DNA from: Arthrobotrys musiformis
Lineage: Eukaryota > Ascomycota > Orbiliomycetes > Orbiliales > Orbiliaceae
DNA: 64,000 bases
Reading direction: 5' to 3'
NCBI GenBank assembly: GCA_036971715.1
Contig: JAVHJL010000007.1
Coordinates: 434,001-498,000 of the forward strand
The notes under the pieces are model-generated. The model ran no database searches, had not been told where the DNA came from, and saw nothing but the letters and a program-made list of their open reading frames with translations. Positions 1 through 11,100 of the stretch are shown one piece after another; the stretch's first letter is position 1, and each line of letters begins with the position of its first letter. The translations under genes and the position numbers were made by a program.

Positions 1-1125
1 GTGTCTCGGATACAACGAGCTTGAGTGCTGATTGTTCAAGAAATTCGTATGGGAGCTAGCTCGGGGTGTCGTCAATATTGATTTTAGAGATTCCCTAAGG
101 ATATCCCGAGCCGTTGAGGTACGTATATTGTGTGTAACTATAAGTCTACATATTGGACAATTGTATGCAAGTGCAAATATAATACACATATGTACATGCA
201 CCGACCCTTCATGAACCCGAATCGATCTACTTCCTTTTCCACAAGAAAATTTGAACTTCTCCAAAACAAAGCCATTCCAAGGAACTCTGAGGTTTTTGGC
301 TAAATTATAAATCGTAACTGCATATTTGGATATGCATTTGAGTTATATATATTATGCGTCCCTGAAAAGTTTTAAATTGGTGGACCTATGCGTACATGAG
401 CATGAGCTGGAGCCGGCCTGAATATTCATGAATCGAATTCATACCTCAGGTCCGAAGCGGGGAAATATTCCACAAAAACAACACATAGCACTCCTTTGTA
501 GTATCTAGTGCCCGTACCAATATTTCGGAGAATAGAAAGAGAATTTACTAAAAAGCAAGAAGGGCATCTCCTCACGATTTATGCATGTAAATGTCCGTAT
601 TACACGACATTCTTATAGGCTTTGGCAGCGCCGATTTGAATCTTATCTTAGGGGGGCAGCGAAAATTGGTGCCAATTTCGCGGAACTCGCTACCCCAGCA
701 AAAGGTGCCTGAAGTTCAAAATCATTCGAACAAAAGGAGGAAAGTGAAGTCACATGGGCGCGAGGGCTGGACGTGCGAACGCGGATTCATTCACTACACA
801 CGACTCCGGAGGTACCGACAGGCGAAGTTTCCCCTTGACAAGGTTTGTTTGTTTGGGAAGGGCCTGGAATCGCAGCCCCACGAGTCCGATTGAGAGAATA
901 ATGTGATTTAGAGTGTTGACATTTTAAATTTTGCATCGCCTTTGTAACTTGTTTGGCCTCGCTAGATTCCTCCCTCTGAGTATAACTTATAGATACCGCT
1001 ATCCGTCGATACCAATTGGCAATCCCTTGATCATACTATATATCTATACCCCCCTTTTTAGCTAGCTTGTATTATTCCTTAATTATTACAGGTCGGCTAG
1101 GACGCGATTGTCCTGAAATCACGCA
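1..1125. other. left-edge intergenic, no gene seen
   Basis: This is AT-rich DNA with several in-frame stops in every frame. One 100-codon open frame at 591-893 starts with a real ATG, but it shows no recognisable domain, its composition does not look like protein, and no splice partners were found. The last 100 bases are the probable promoter and leader of the first zinc-knuckle gene. Confidence 0.5.
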
Positions 1126-1999
1126 ATGTCTGATTATTTTCATGGGTAGTAAGTCCGCCAACCCGCCCCTGAGAACAGCACATTGCTTCCGTTTGTGTGC
1201 TTACATGTGTTTCTAACGAAATCTAAGTGATGGCGATGACTCGCCTCCCCCCTACGGTTATTACTCGGACGATGAATACGGCATGGGGCAAGCGCACGAT
1301 GACTACCGATATTATGACTACGACGATAACGACGGTGACATGGGACCGCCTAGACGAGGGCTTGGGAAGTCCGGCGGTGGTGTAGTTTCTAAGAAGTGCA
1401 GGACATGCGGAAATACCGGCCACGATTCTAGGACCTGTGCTATAAACAAAGGCTTCAAAGGGAAGAACAAAAAGCCAAAGGAGACGGCTCCTCCACCACC
1501 ACCCCCGCCGCCACCACCGCCAGTGCAGAAGAGAACAGCGAAGCCAGCGGAAGAGAAGGCATGCGGCGCTTGTCGAGAAATCGGTCACGATAGGAGGTCT
1601 TGCCCTAAACTTCTAGGTGTATCTCAACAACAGAAACAGGAAGATATGGTGACCGTTGTCAAGAAATTCATGGAGACAATGGCAAGCACCAGCTCTGCCC
1701 CAGCCTCGACTAAAGCGAAATCAAAAACGAAGAAGGAGGAACCATCAACAAAAGCCAGTTCGCCTAGCAAAAGCACTGCTAGTAGCAGTCGGGGAAAAGC
1801 AGCAACGGCCTCCAAACAGTCGGCGCAAACAGCCAAACGGTCCAAAACTGTCAACCCCCTGGGCGCAAGTGGGTCTCGAGGCGGCGCTGGGGTAACCAAA
1901 AAGTCTAGTGCAGCTGCGGCAAAGAAAAAGAGCGCACCGGCTGCCGCTAAGTCCAAGACTACCAATAAAAGCATGAACTTCACGATCAATTGGGGCTGA
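1126..1999 (+). CDS. double zinc-knuckle (CCHC) low-complexity protein
   Basis: Proposed exons are 1126-1145 and 1228-1999 (263 aa). The 20-nt first exon reads MSDYFHG, with the last codon split by an 82-nt intron that has a CTAAC branch site just before the acceptor. The frame then continues into an acidic, Tyr-rich segment (residues 8-45). Two CCHC zinc knuckles follow, C-X2-C-X4-H-X4-C, at about residues 64-77 and 119-132, separated by a run of 11 prolines. The rest is Lys/Ala/Ser-rich, basic and disordered, ending in NFTINWG. Knuckles of this kind bind single-stranded nucleic acid or protein, so an RNA-associated or nuclear role is an inference. The next gene downstream is a paralogue with the same exon plan. 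The donor, GTAGTA, is not the strongest, but reading through it meets a stop at once. The family is not recognised by name. Confidence 0.7.
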
Positions 2000-2615
2000 G
2001 TATTCGTCTGTGTGTGCGTGTCTTGGGTTTACACTGACATTAATTGTATCGCCTTGCGAGTTGTCCTTGAACCCAGACTGGTATATAGTGGTGTCATTTA
2101 GTCGCCCATGATTTTCGTATGTGCCAACTATGTATCTAGAATTCAACCTGGCGCAAAAAAATTCTGGAGAATCAATGCGATTGTAGCTCGTGAGAAGTGG
2201 AACCCCGAAATAAATATAAATTCCGTCGATACCATGATAGAAGTGGGCGCACCAAGCGTCTAACGTAACCGGCCGCTCAAGGCTGAACCAATTGGGGTCG
2301 CTAAGCAGGGGTTGCTGGTCCCGTCAACCGGCTTACCAAAACCAAAACCCAATTGTGGGCCCTCGGGACCAAGCTAACTATAGCACTAGTTCCCGCCGCT
2401 TGAGTACCCGAGCTGGCGCACTAGCTACTTAAGGAACGACTAGCCATTGTCGATTGTCCAACTTCAAGACGTACTACCTAGTTCGATTCTCATTTCCCTC
2501 CTTATCCACTTTAGCACATACTGGAAAGAAACAAAGAAGAATACATTAAAATACTACCTTCATTTCCTACGTAATACCGGGCGACTCGTACTCGGCGACC
2601 TTTTCGAAATTCAAA
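2000..2615. other. intergenic between tandem paralogues
   Basis: This is the 3' flank of the first zinc-knuckle gene and the promoter of the second. No open frame with protein-like composition was found. The stretch is somewhat GC-richer around 2250-2420, and no mobile-element ends were seen. Confidence 0.5.
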
Positions 2616-3389
2616 ATGGTGTTTGACGAAGAAAGGTAAGTTCAAAAATGAACAATCCAGCATGAAACTATTCGCAAATCGTTGGAACTAATTTACTTTT
2701 GCCGTCGCTATAGATTGATAAAGCATGCAAGCTGGGCATTGTTCCCTGGCTACGACTCCGATTGCTATGAAGTATCTGAGTCCACCTATAATGAAGCGCG
2801 CGATAAATCTCGATCTCCAAGCCGTGCGATGGATTACAACTACGATTCGGATAAGTGCGAGAGCAACCGCAACATTTCGAAGGGGAACACCAATAATGAA
2901 GGGCAGAAACAAACCCCGATAAAATCGGAACCACATCTCTCAAACGCACCAAAATCCCTAAAGCCTACGGAGGGCCGAACCTGCGGCGCTTGTCGAGAGA
3001 CTGGCCATGATAGGCGAGTCTGTCCTAGACTTATTACGGAATCTGATGATCAGAGGCAGAGGGCGATGGCGGCGGCTCTACAGGCTTTTATTGAAAACAT
3101 AACGGCTGCTGCTACGCCTTCCAAAAGATCGGTGAACAAAAGTCCAGCTTCCACCGGTGGGGCGAAGAAAGATGCCGAACCCAATGATGAAGACAAGGCA
3201 AAGTCCGGCGCGAGCCCTGCCAAAGGGAAAAATGCTAAAGCACGAACCACTCGGCACTCTCTGAAATCAAATCATACACCCCCCGCTGCCCAAACCCCTC
3301 AAAAAAGTATCGGAGTGAAGAAGAACCGCACAAGCTCTAGGGCCCGGGTGGTTTCTAAGAGCGTCAGATTCGCAATCAATGCGAATTGA
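2616..3389 (+). CDS. single zinc-knuckle paralogue
   Basis: Proposed exons are 2616-2635 and 2714-3389 (231 aa). As in the upstream neighbour, the first coding exon is exactly 20 nt (MVFDEE plus two bases of an Arg codon). It ends in a good GTAAGT donor, and the intron is 78 nt. The N-terminal part is acidic with YDSD motifs. One CCHC knuckle (CGACRETGHDRRVC) lies at about residues 97-110 and is nearly identical to the second knuckle of the upstream gene. The tail is Lys/Ser/Ala-rich and ends in a similar short motif (VRFAINAN against MNFTINWG). It reads as a tandem duplicate that has one knuckle fewer. Function is unknown; nucleic-acid binding is inferred only from the knuckle. Confidence 0.7.
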
Positions 3390-4051
3390 AAGCGGATCCA
3401 ATATTTACGATCGTTCAACGTTTTCGTTTGTTTTGTCGGCATTTGTTTCAATTTTTAAGATTTGGGGGTATCTGGTTTTGGTTTTATTCACCTTATCGCG
3501 TTTTCCCTGATTGATAGCATAGGATCCTAGGAGCATGTATATACCTTGTGTTAGGAGGCGAATAGTGTATAGCGAGGCGTTTCTAGTTGAAGAACAAAGA
3601 GAATACCACATTTCAACGCTAAGCTCCTTGCATTTTATCTCGTAAACCTGATTAAGGCTGATGAGAAGCGTAGCCTTACATTCCATGTTATTTAACCCCG
3701 TCGACATCATCGAGACTGTTCAAAACACTATCTAGGAACAAGCTTGCAAGAATAAATATATAGACGGTGATAGCAAAACGCCTGAAACCATGAGTTCTCC
3801 TGGTTACGTAGCATGCTTGAAAAGGCTTTCAAACCTAATTTACCCCTGAAACACCAATGAAAGACGGTATAAAAAAGAAGAGGAGAGAAGAGGACTACAT
3901 CTGAATAACTTTGAAAATAGTCTATTTAGTCGTTACCGTCCAATCAGAAAATCAAACATTATAAATATACACCTTCTGATGACGTATGTACGTATTTCCT
4001 TAGCGTGTATTCTGCTACTACTGGGCTTATTCCTGTGACGTAGCTGACTAA
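3390..4051. other. convergent intergenic region, no gene seen
   Basis: This separates the 3' ends of the zinc-knuckle paralogue (+) and the Clr5/ankyrin gene (-). It is AT-rich with scattered stops and presumably holds both 3' untranslated regions. Nothing else was recognised. Confidence 0.5.
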
Positions 4052-7000
4052 TTAATTCAGGAAAGACCAGGAAGCGTATGATTCGGGCGAAAGCACCGTA
4101 GTTGGGCTCGGCGGAAAGGAGTCGTATTCGTAAACAATAGGGCCACCGGGGGATTCTACGGCTGTTGGAGCTGGTGGGGCTATATCCAAAAAAGCGCTAT
4201 GCTTTATTGCAGTGGCAGTGGAAAGATCTAAAGGAGCAACCATATTATCGTCAGACCGGAAGCGCTGTATTTGTCCTTCAATCAGATCAGAGAGAACGAA
4301 GTGGCCAGACGTTTCCGCTTTAGCCTTTGCTTCCAGCAGTCGATGTGATGCTCCAGCGTCTAGCAGGACTTGAGCTATATCTAGTCTTCCAAGTGCTGCT
4401 GCCATTTCTATAAAGGTTGTCCCGCCTTCTAGAACATGGTTGACATCGACGCCTTCCTGCTCAAGTAGCCTAACTACCTTGTAGGTATGGCCGATACAGA
4501 CAGCTATCGAAACGAGGATTTCCAGTGGTACCACCAAGCCGTTTGTGTGCTGCGCAAACTCGAGAATGAGGTCGAATGTTGCATTATCTCCGTTCCATGT
4601 TGCCTCGAGGGCTGATATTTTATCCATCCCTTGGGAATATCGAATGATATCACGGATTGTGTTATGAGAATTAGAGCGAACAGACAAGGCTAGGAAGGAA
4701 ATTAACTGTGTTTCTCTCATCTCCGGGATCAAGTCAGCGTATAAGCCGATAACTTGCTGGCGGAATTCGGGATTGCCAGCCTGTCGGGCCCAGTGTAAGG
4801 TCTTCATGCTTATATCCCTGAAGTGCCCGGGGGTATTCAACGTTAGCCTTTCTTTTAGAACCTCCAGAACTTCATCCTCGTTTTTGAAATTCAAAAGGTT
4901 GTCCAATTGAGAAGACCTATCGATTTGGGGGGTTTTCGCGACTTCCAGTCCGCCATGTCGCAGTTTCAGTCCTTTAACAGGGGCCTTTTCTGTGCTAAAG
5001 AAACGGAATTTGAGCGTGCACATGGTGGCTCCTTTGGCATTAATCCAAGTAACGGGAAGATCTTCGCTAATAGTTTTGACCGACTCGAGAGTATTGAGAT
5101 TGTGGTTGGAATACTCAAGAAACATCTTGAATTTACCCTCAAAGTATGTCCGCTGGATGGATGACACAGCAGTGGAGGAAAGTTTGAAGCTAATTGTCGT
5201 ATGTAAATGACTGATTGATTCTAAAAAGTGACGATACGGCGCCCATGAAAAGGAAGAGGGTGTCGAATATTGCAGAATTTCTAGGACCGTGAGAAATTGA
5301 GTTTTGGATAATTTGTGTAGACAAAGGTTTTCACAGATTGGTGGGGCCTTTGTCTGAGGTCTAGTGTCTACCGCGACATTCTCATACCACCGAGGCCGAG
5401 TAGCTCCATGTTGAACAAGAAGTTTAACAAGGTCGTCTTGCTCACCGTCTGTTTCAAGTAACTCTAGAGCGTTTTCGCCGGATATGTTGCTACCGTTTAT
5501 ATCAATATTTAGAGCACCGCATTTAAGAACGGATTCAAGGCGGTCAACAACAATTCCGGTTTTTTCTAAATGGATCAATCCCAAGGCTGTGAGATGTAAT
5601 AAAGAGTCAAATATTATCGGCTCCTCCCCCTTCTCTTTGCTTTTGACTCTATTCTGGAGCATTTCCTTGAAGATATTGTCATTCCCTAGCAGGGTAGCCG
5701 ATTCTAAAGCGGTAAAGATAAATCCTGCATATTGCGATTCAATGCGTCGAATCTCGGTCGCCCAAGTCAAACCATTGCTGCACAATTCCTTTAGATAATC
5801 ATCCCGAGTCTTATCAAAGGAGTATTCCGTTTTGAACACCATATCCTTAGCGCCGATATCGAGCAGCCGGTTGACAAGCTCGGGATCTTGTACTTCTACT
5901 GCAGTCTTCAGGATAGATTGTGAGAGGTCAGACGTCGGTTGAACATTAACATGGATGTCGTTGTGTAGAAGTAGGGACGTGGATGGCCCTTGTCGGTATT
6001 CGATTGAGAACTGAAGAGCTGTTACACCGATGATATGGGCATGAGATCCCCATCTGCTTCTCCACGATGTTTTTAGAATGCCCAGCTCGATAAAAAGCTT
6101 GAGCAAGTTCAGATTCCCCGTCCTAGCTGCGCTGTGGAAGGTTTGAATGGCAAAATCATCAATCATTGGGGTGATATTGCTAAAGAATGATTTGAGGATC
6201 GAGTAGAAGGGTGGAGGAATAACTGATCCGGTGAAATTGTCGAGAGCCTCTCTCAAAGCACGAGGGCTGTCAGAGCGGTTGCTGAATTTTACCATCAGAG
6301 GATGTAAAACCTCCAGAAACTTTTCATCCGAAAATAATACTTCTGGGCTGACCATTTGGCCTACGCTCAAATCATTTTCGTGTACCCCCGGAGGAGATAA
6401 GATGGCAGAAATCTTTGAGATAGGCAACAAAGTTCCTGGCGAAGATGAAACGGGTATTGGGGCTAAAATGAAAAGTTTTAGATCAAATTCTTTAGGGTGG
6501 GGTATTCGGAAGCATCTTGTATCCACGCACTCACCTCCTTGTAATTTTGTGACGATATTCTGGAAAACTATTTCGAGCTTCAGTGAAGGAAGCCCTTCGT
6601 AAAGATTACTCGGCATACAGTAAACTGGTATGGAGATATGCCGAGAAGGTCTCCTAAACACATGCGCTACTGGTGAACTTTCGGACATCGGGCGGGGGGT
6701 CGGTGTCCCCACTTCAAGGCCCTGAGGTGGGACTGGTGATGCCACTGTGGAGATTTATTAGCGATAGATCTATAAATCTGGCTGGTTGGAAACATACTAT
6801 CGAATATATGCGCTTTAGCATGTTTGTCAAATGTAGATTCATAGACTCGTGATTGCTTTCGATCAAGGCCACTCTCGTTCTGAACGATCCCGCAAAGCTT
6901 GACGCGGGTGTCGAATCTCCCTGCGTCTAGTCGTTTCTTTTTGCGATAATTGATGTATTGAAGGTCCGCAGGCTTAAGCCGTTTGCGAAAGCACCATACT

Positions 7001-7326
7001 TTATTTATCAGGTGGATAACCTGCTTCTCACTATTCTAGGCTAGGCACAAATTATATAATAGATATATATTGACGTTAGATCACCGTTTTCTATAGTAAA
7101 TTACTGGCAATAAATTACTCTAAGGGCCTGGGGACTCTACTGACGTTATTCGGACTCCTAATTCCTGTCCTAGGATATGGGCTATATCGTTGGTGGATCT
7201 ATTGTCTATAAGATATAGCCGACGGACTGGATCTTTTAGCGGGAGACAATCTTCGGGTTTCAACCTTGCGGCCCGCGCTCGGTTATCTCTCAATCGCGAA
7301 GCTGAACCATAGCTTGGAGGCCCCAT
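4052..7326 (-). CDS. Clr5-domain ankyrin-repeat protein
   Basis: Proposed exons on the minus strand are 7326-7141, 7035-6798 and 6744-4052 (1038 aa). The large last exon has no ATG at its 5' end. The codon there, GTG, is the G of a CACAG acceptor, and the true codon is A|TG split across a 53-nt GTATGT...CTAAT...CAG intron. Exon 2 carries a segment of about 79 codons with Trp, RKR and YINYR-type spacing, typical of the second half of the fungal Clr5 domain. Exon 1 supplies the first half (VRRLYLIDNRSTNDIAHILG, about residues 33-52). The long C-terminal part holds degenerate ankyrin repeats, clearest at about residues 345-365, 390-440 and 885-970. Such fungal proteins are generally uncharacterised. 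A nuclear or chromatin-linked scaffold role is inference from the domain name only. The gene is divergent from the PPG-motif gene. Confidence 0.85.
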
Positions 7327-8159
7327 TTCCAAAAATTAAATTCGCGGAAAGCAAAAATAGGTATTCTTTTGATAATATCAAAGATCTTCGATAATTAAAG
7401 TAGAATTATGTTGAATGGTTCGGTTTGGTGTTCACAAGATATATCTAGCCCAAGTCAGTTGGGAACAATCTTACTCTTATATATGATTTATAGATAGATA
7501 GCAGATGACGACCCCGAGGGCTATGCCTGCAGTCAACTTGGGCGAGTCCGTGTTGCATTTTCCCCATCCAAGCTACCTTTCTTTTGATCCTACTAAGGCA
7601 GAGCTGCAGGCAGAGCGTTTAAACGTTCCTCCAATGAACTCGTCGAGGAAGGATTGGGAATCCCTGAAAGGCCATGCAGGGCAACACAGCTTGTGCAAAA
7701 ATACCACAGTTTCAACACCCAACTAACTACTAGTCTCGAGACTACCCAACCACATAATTTTGTAAATACTCCAGGATGAAACATCCCGATGCAGACCCAT
7801 ACTATAAACCCTAGGTAGAGGTTATACTGTTATATGCGTCTGTATTCAACGCTATGTTAAACGCATACATAAGAAGACCGGCTTTCTACCAGCCCGTGTC
7901 TCACGCATTCAAGGACCATGAACTGCCATAAATTATTTATGGCGTATATATGGCATCAACATGCAAATCCTCGGGATGATCTGATTCGCAACAATATTCT
8001 TTGCTAAAATGAAACAAGTAAATTCAGTACAATGTCACTCCGCTGATCAGGAGATTTCAGAAGAGCATTTGAAATAAATATGTAGAAGATGCTTGTTCAA
8101 ATACCTGTGCGGAATCATAAACCACTACCTAAAACCGTCTGTACATACATACCTTCACT
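7327..8159. promoter_or_regulatory. shared divergent promoter region
   Basis: These 833 bp lie between the start codons of the Clr5/ankyrin gene (-) and the PPG-motif gene (+), so both promoters must lie here. The region contains TATATA-type stretches near 7476 and 7946, and a 19-bp inverted repeat at 7925-7943 (GCCATAAAT, one central base, ATTTATGGC). No third gene was seen. A short open stretch at 7505-7726 has no protein-like features. Confidence 0.55.
7925..7943. repeat. perfect 9-bp inverted repeat in divergent promoter
   Basis: GCCATAAAT, T, ATTTATGGC is perfectly symmetric. It lies about 220 bp upstream of the PPG-motif gene and 600 bp from the Clr5/ankyrin start. It could be a binding site for a dimeric regulator or a chance AT-rich palindrome; nothing in the sequence decides between them. 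Confidence 0.5.
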
Positions 8160-11100
8160 ATGGCGCCCGTAGAAAGAGATGATCCCTATACTGACGGCGA
8201 TAAAGAACTCCTGGCTGCTCAAACTGTCGGGGGCTCTACGGGTACTGCTTCGCTGGCGGCTACGGGTGATAAGGATATGGAACCCGAAGAAAAAGGTGTG
8301 CGCCATCCACGTTTGTTCATAGGGCCCTAGGGGAGTGCCATCGAAAGGCTAACCGGAGAAAACCCTAGATACGAGCCGGATATATACTGACAAGAACGGC
8401 TCGGTAATTACCCCGGCCTCGGAGTTGGTTTCTTCCTCCCAGGGTCCGGGCGACGAGTCTCCTATAGCCCTTCCACCAAGCCCGTCGAAGGCCCTTTGGG
8501 AAAACCCATATGACCCGGACTTCGGAATTGAAGCTTATTTCGATAAACATCGGGTTTTTGACTCCGCTACCGAGGAATTATTTATTGGAATGGTCTTCAT
8601 TCCCGAGCTACATAGGGGGGATAGTGAAGATGATGAAGATGATCTAGACTTCGAAAAGGGTATGCACGCACCTATATTGCTTTGGCCTGGATGCATATGG
8701 TTATGCGGTCCTCGTGAGGGACATTATTATGGTTATTGCACCAGACTAATTTGGTGTGTTTTAGAATGGGAGTTAGGTGAAAGTAGTGGAGGTCCTGAAA
8801 AGAATAGTGAGGATGTCCCTATGACCGACGCACCAGATCAACAAGGTGGCGGATCACCCGCTTCTAGTTCGGGATCAAAGAAGCAATCATCACATGGAGG
8901 GACGCCATCGTTAGGAGAAAAGTCGTCGCCGCCTAAAGAAACGTCCTCGTCGGGAGGAAAGTCGTCGTCGTCTAAAAAGACTTCATCTTCAGGAGAGAAA
9001 CCATCGTCATCTTCAGATAAACAGGCTAATAAGCCGCCACTGTCTCCGGAAGAACAAATTGACGAATCACCCTCAAATACAGGTGAACGAGTCAATGGGT
9101 TGCCTTCGAATCCAGACGAACAGGTTGGGTCATCTTCAGATTCAAACGAAAAGATTCATGAATCGTCTTCGGATGAAAAGGTCCATCAATCACCTTCGAA
9201 CGAAGAAGCTTCTGAACTGCCCCCAGACCACATTCCTGGACCACCTTCGGATGAGCGAGGTCTCGAATCACTCTCGGACGAAAGCTTTCGTGGCTTATCG
9301 CCATCCTCTAAGGAACAGGCTCGCGAGCCGCCGTCGTCTTCGAATGAACAAATTCAGAAGCCACCCTCAGATGGGCAGATTGAGGACCCGCCGTTGGGCG
9401 AACAAATTCAGGAGCTATCTTGGGCCGGATTGGTTCAGGAGCTAGTACCTTCGGAGGAACGAGTCCACACATCGCCCCTAAAGGAACAAGTTGAAGAGCT
9501 GCTTTTAGAAGAACAAACCCTTGAACCGCCATCAGATGTACATGTTCTCGAACTGCCTTCAGAAACGCAACCCCACGAGCCGTCCCCAATAGCACAAGAC
9601 CAGGAGTTGTCCTCGGATAAGCAAATTCACGAGGCGGAATCATTTTCGAATGATCAAACTCAAGAGCCAGCTTCGGACGAGCAAGCTGTTAAGTCGCCGG
9701 CGGACTTAGATAAACAGGACGATGGGCCGCCTTCGGCCCCTCCGAAACTGCCATCCCCAGGGTCGACCATTTTAGCTTCAGAAGGCTCGCCTGTCCCTTC
9801 GCGCAGGATCCCGTCCCCTGTATCTCATAAGAGCTTTCGACCCCCTCCGAAACTTCCTGATGATGTTTTAGTAACGACCCCGGAAAAGCATTCCAAAGAT
9901 CAATCTACCGCACAGCGGAGTCATAAACACCCTCAGGGTCTTGGTCGGACTATTCTAAGCCCGATTCCAGAAGAGATTCCCACACATGGAGGTATACATG
10001 TATCAAAATTTAAAGCTTCGCCTCCTCGGTCCATCCCAAGTACTGCCCCAAAACCGACGACGGTTGACGCATTGAAGGGACAGGATGTGACAAGGCGGTG
10101 TACGTTTTTTACCACCCCCATCCAAGTATCTATAATTGAAAAAACAATACTTTATGATGTTAGAGATATCAATGAAACTAACAGCGGGAGGATATAGTAA
10201 GCCCTAAACCGCCACTTCCTCCTGTGGGTAGGTTCTTTCCCATGGACATTCAAGAACCTATCACGGCACTGCCAGTTATGCTACCATCTTCACCTGATAA
10301 AGCCACCGGCCAAAGTAGCAGGGGGGGTCGAATTGTGGGAGCAGGTTCTCGTGAACGGATAACTTTGCCACCACTCCCCTCACCACCAGCTGTAACTGAA
10401 ACAGCCAGCGGCGGGTCTACAAAGCCGCGTACGGGTAAGACGGGCAGCGTTTCGTCTGTTGGGAAAGGCCCCCCCGTAAGCGGACTGGTAACTGCTGTTC
10501 CATGGAACGACCAGGGTGAATTGGATATGAAACTTGCGCACCATAGGGTAATACCTGGCATGGCGAATCTGGAAAACCAGGGAACGACATTCATTAATAC
10601 CATGAGGGATTACCCTGGGTTGGCGACTGATCCTTATGGGCTGTGGGGAGCACCGATGAGTTATTGTGACCTGCCCTCAGGGAGGGGACCACGTCGCGGA
10701 GCGGGACCTCAACCGGAGCCCCCGGCCCCGGATTTAGATGCAGCACTGAGGGATATTGGACAAGAGCATGAGGCTCATATTAGGACCTTGCAGCTGCAGG
10801 GATTGGAGCGTGAACGGATGAGGAGTTTTGGACATCTGCTGCTTAGTTATCAACCCCCGCAGCCCCATCAGCCCCTGCCGCCAGGGTATTACCAGCCAGG
10901 GGTCCCTGAGCAGCCGTCGGTAGGCTATCAACTACCGCCGGGGTATGGACAGCGGCCGCCACCAAGTTTTGAACAACAGCCGCCACCGGGTTTTGGACAG
11001 CGACCACCGCCAGGTTTTGAAGAGCCGCCCCCATCAGCTGTAGAACAGCCATCAACGTCAGCTTCCAAACGGCAGCGGACATCGGGTATTAAACTACCAC

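Noticed and set aside
591..893. 100-codon open frame starting with ATG near the left edge
   Set aside because: No domain, no signal peptide, no splice partners, and composition like surrounding non-coding DNA.
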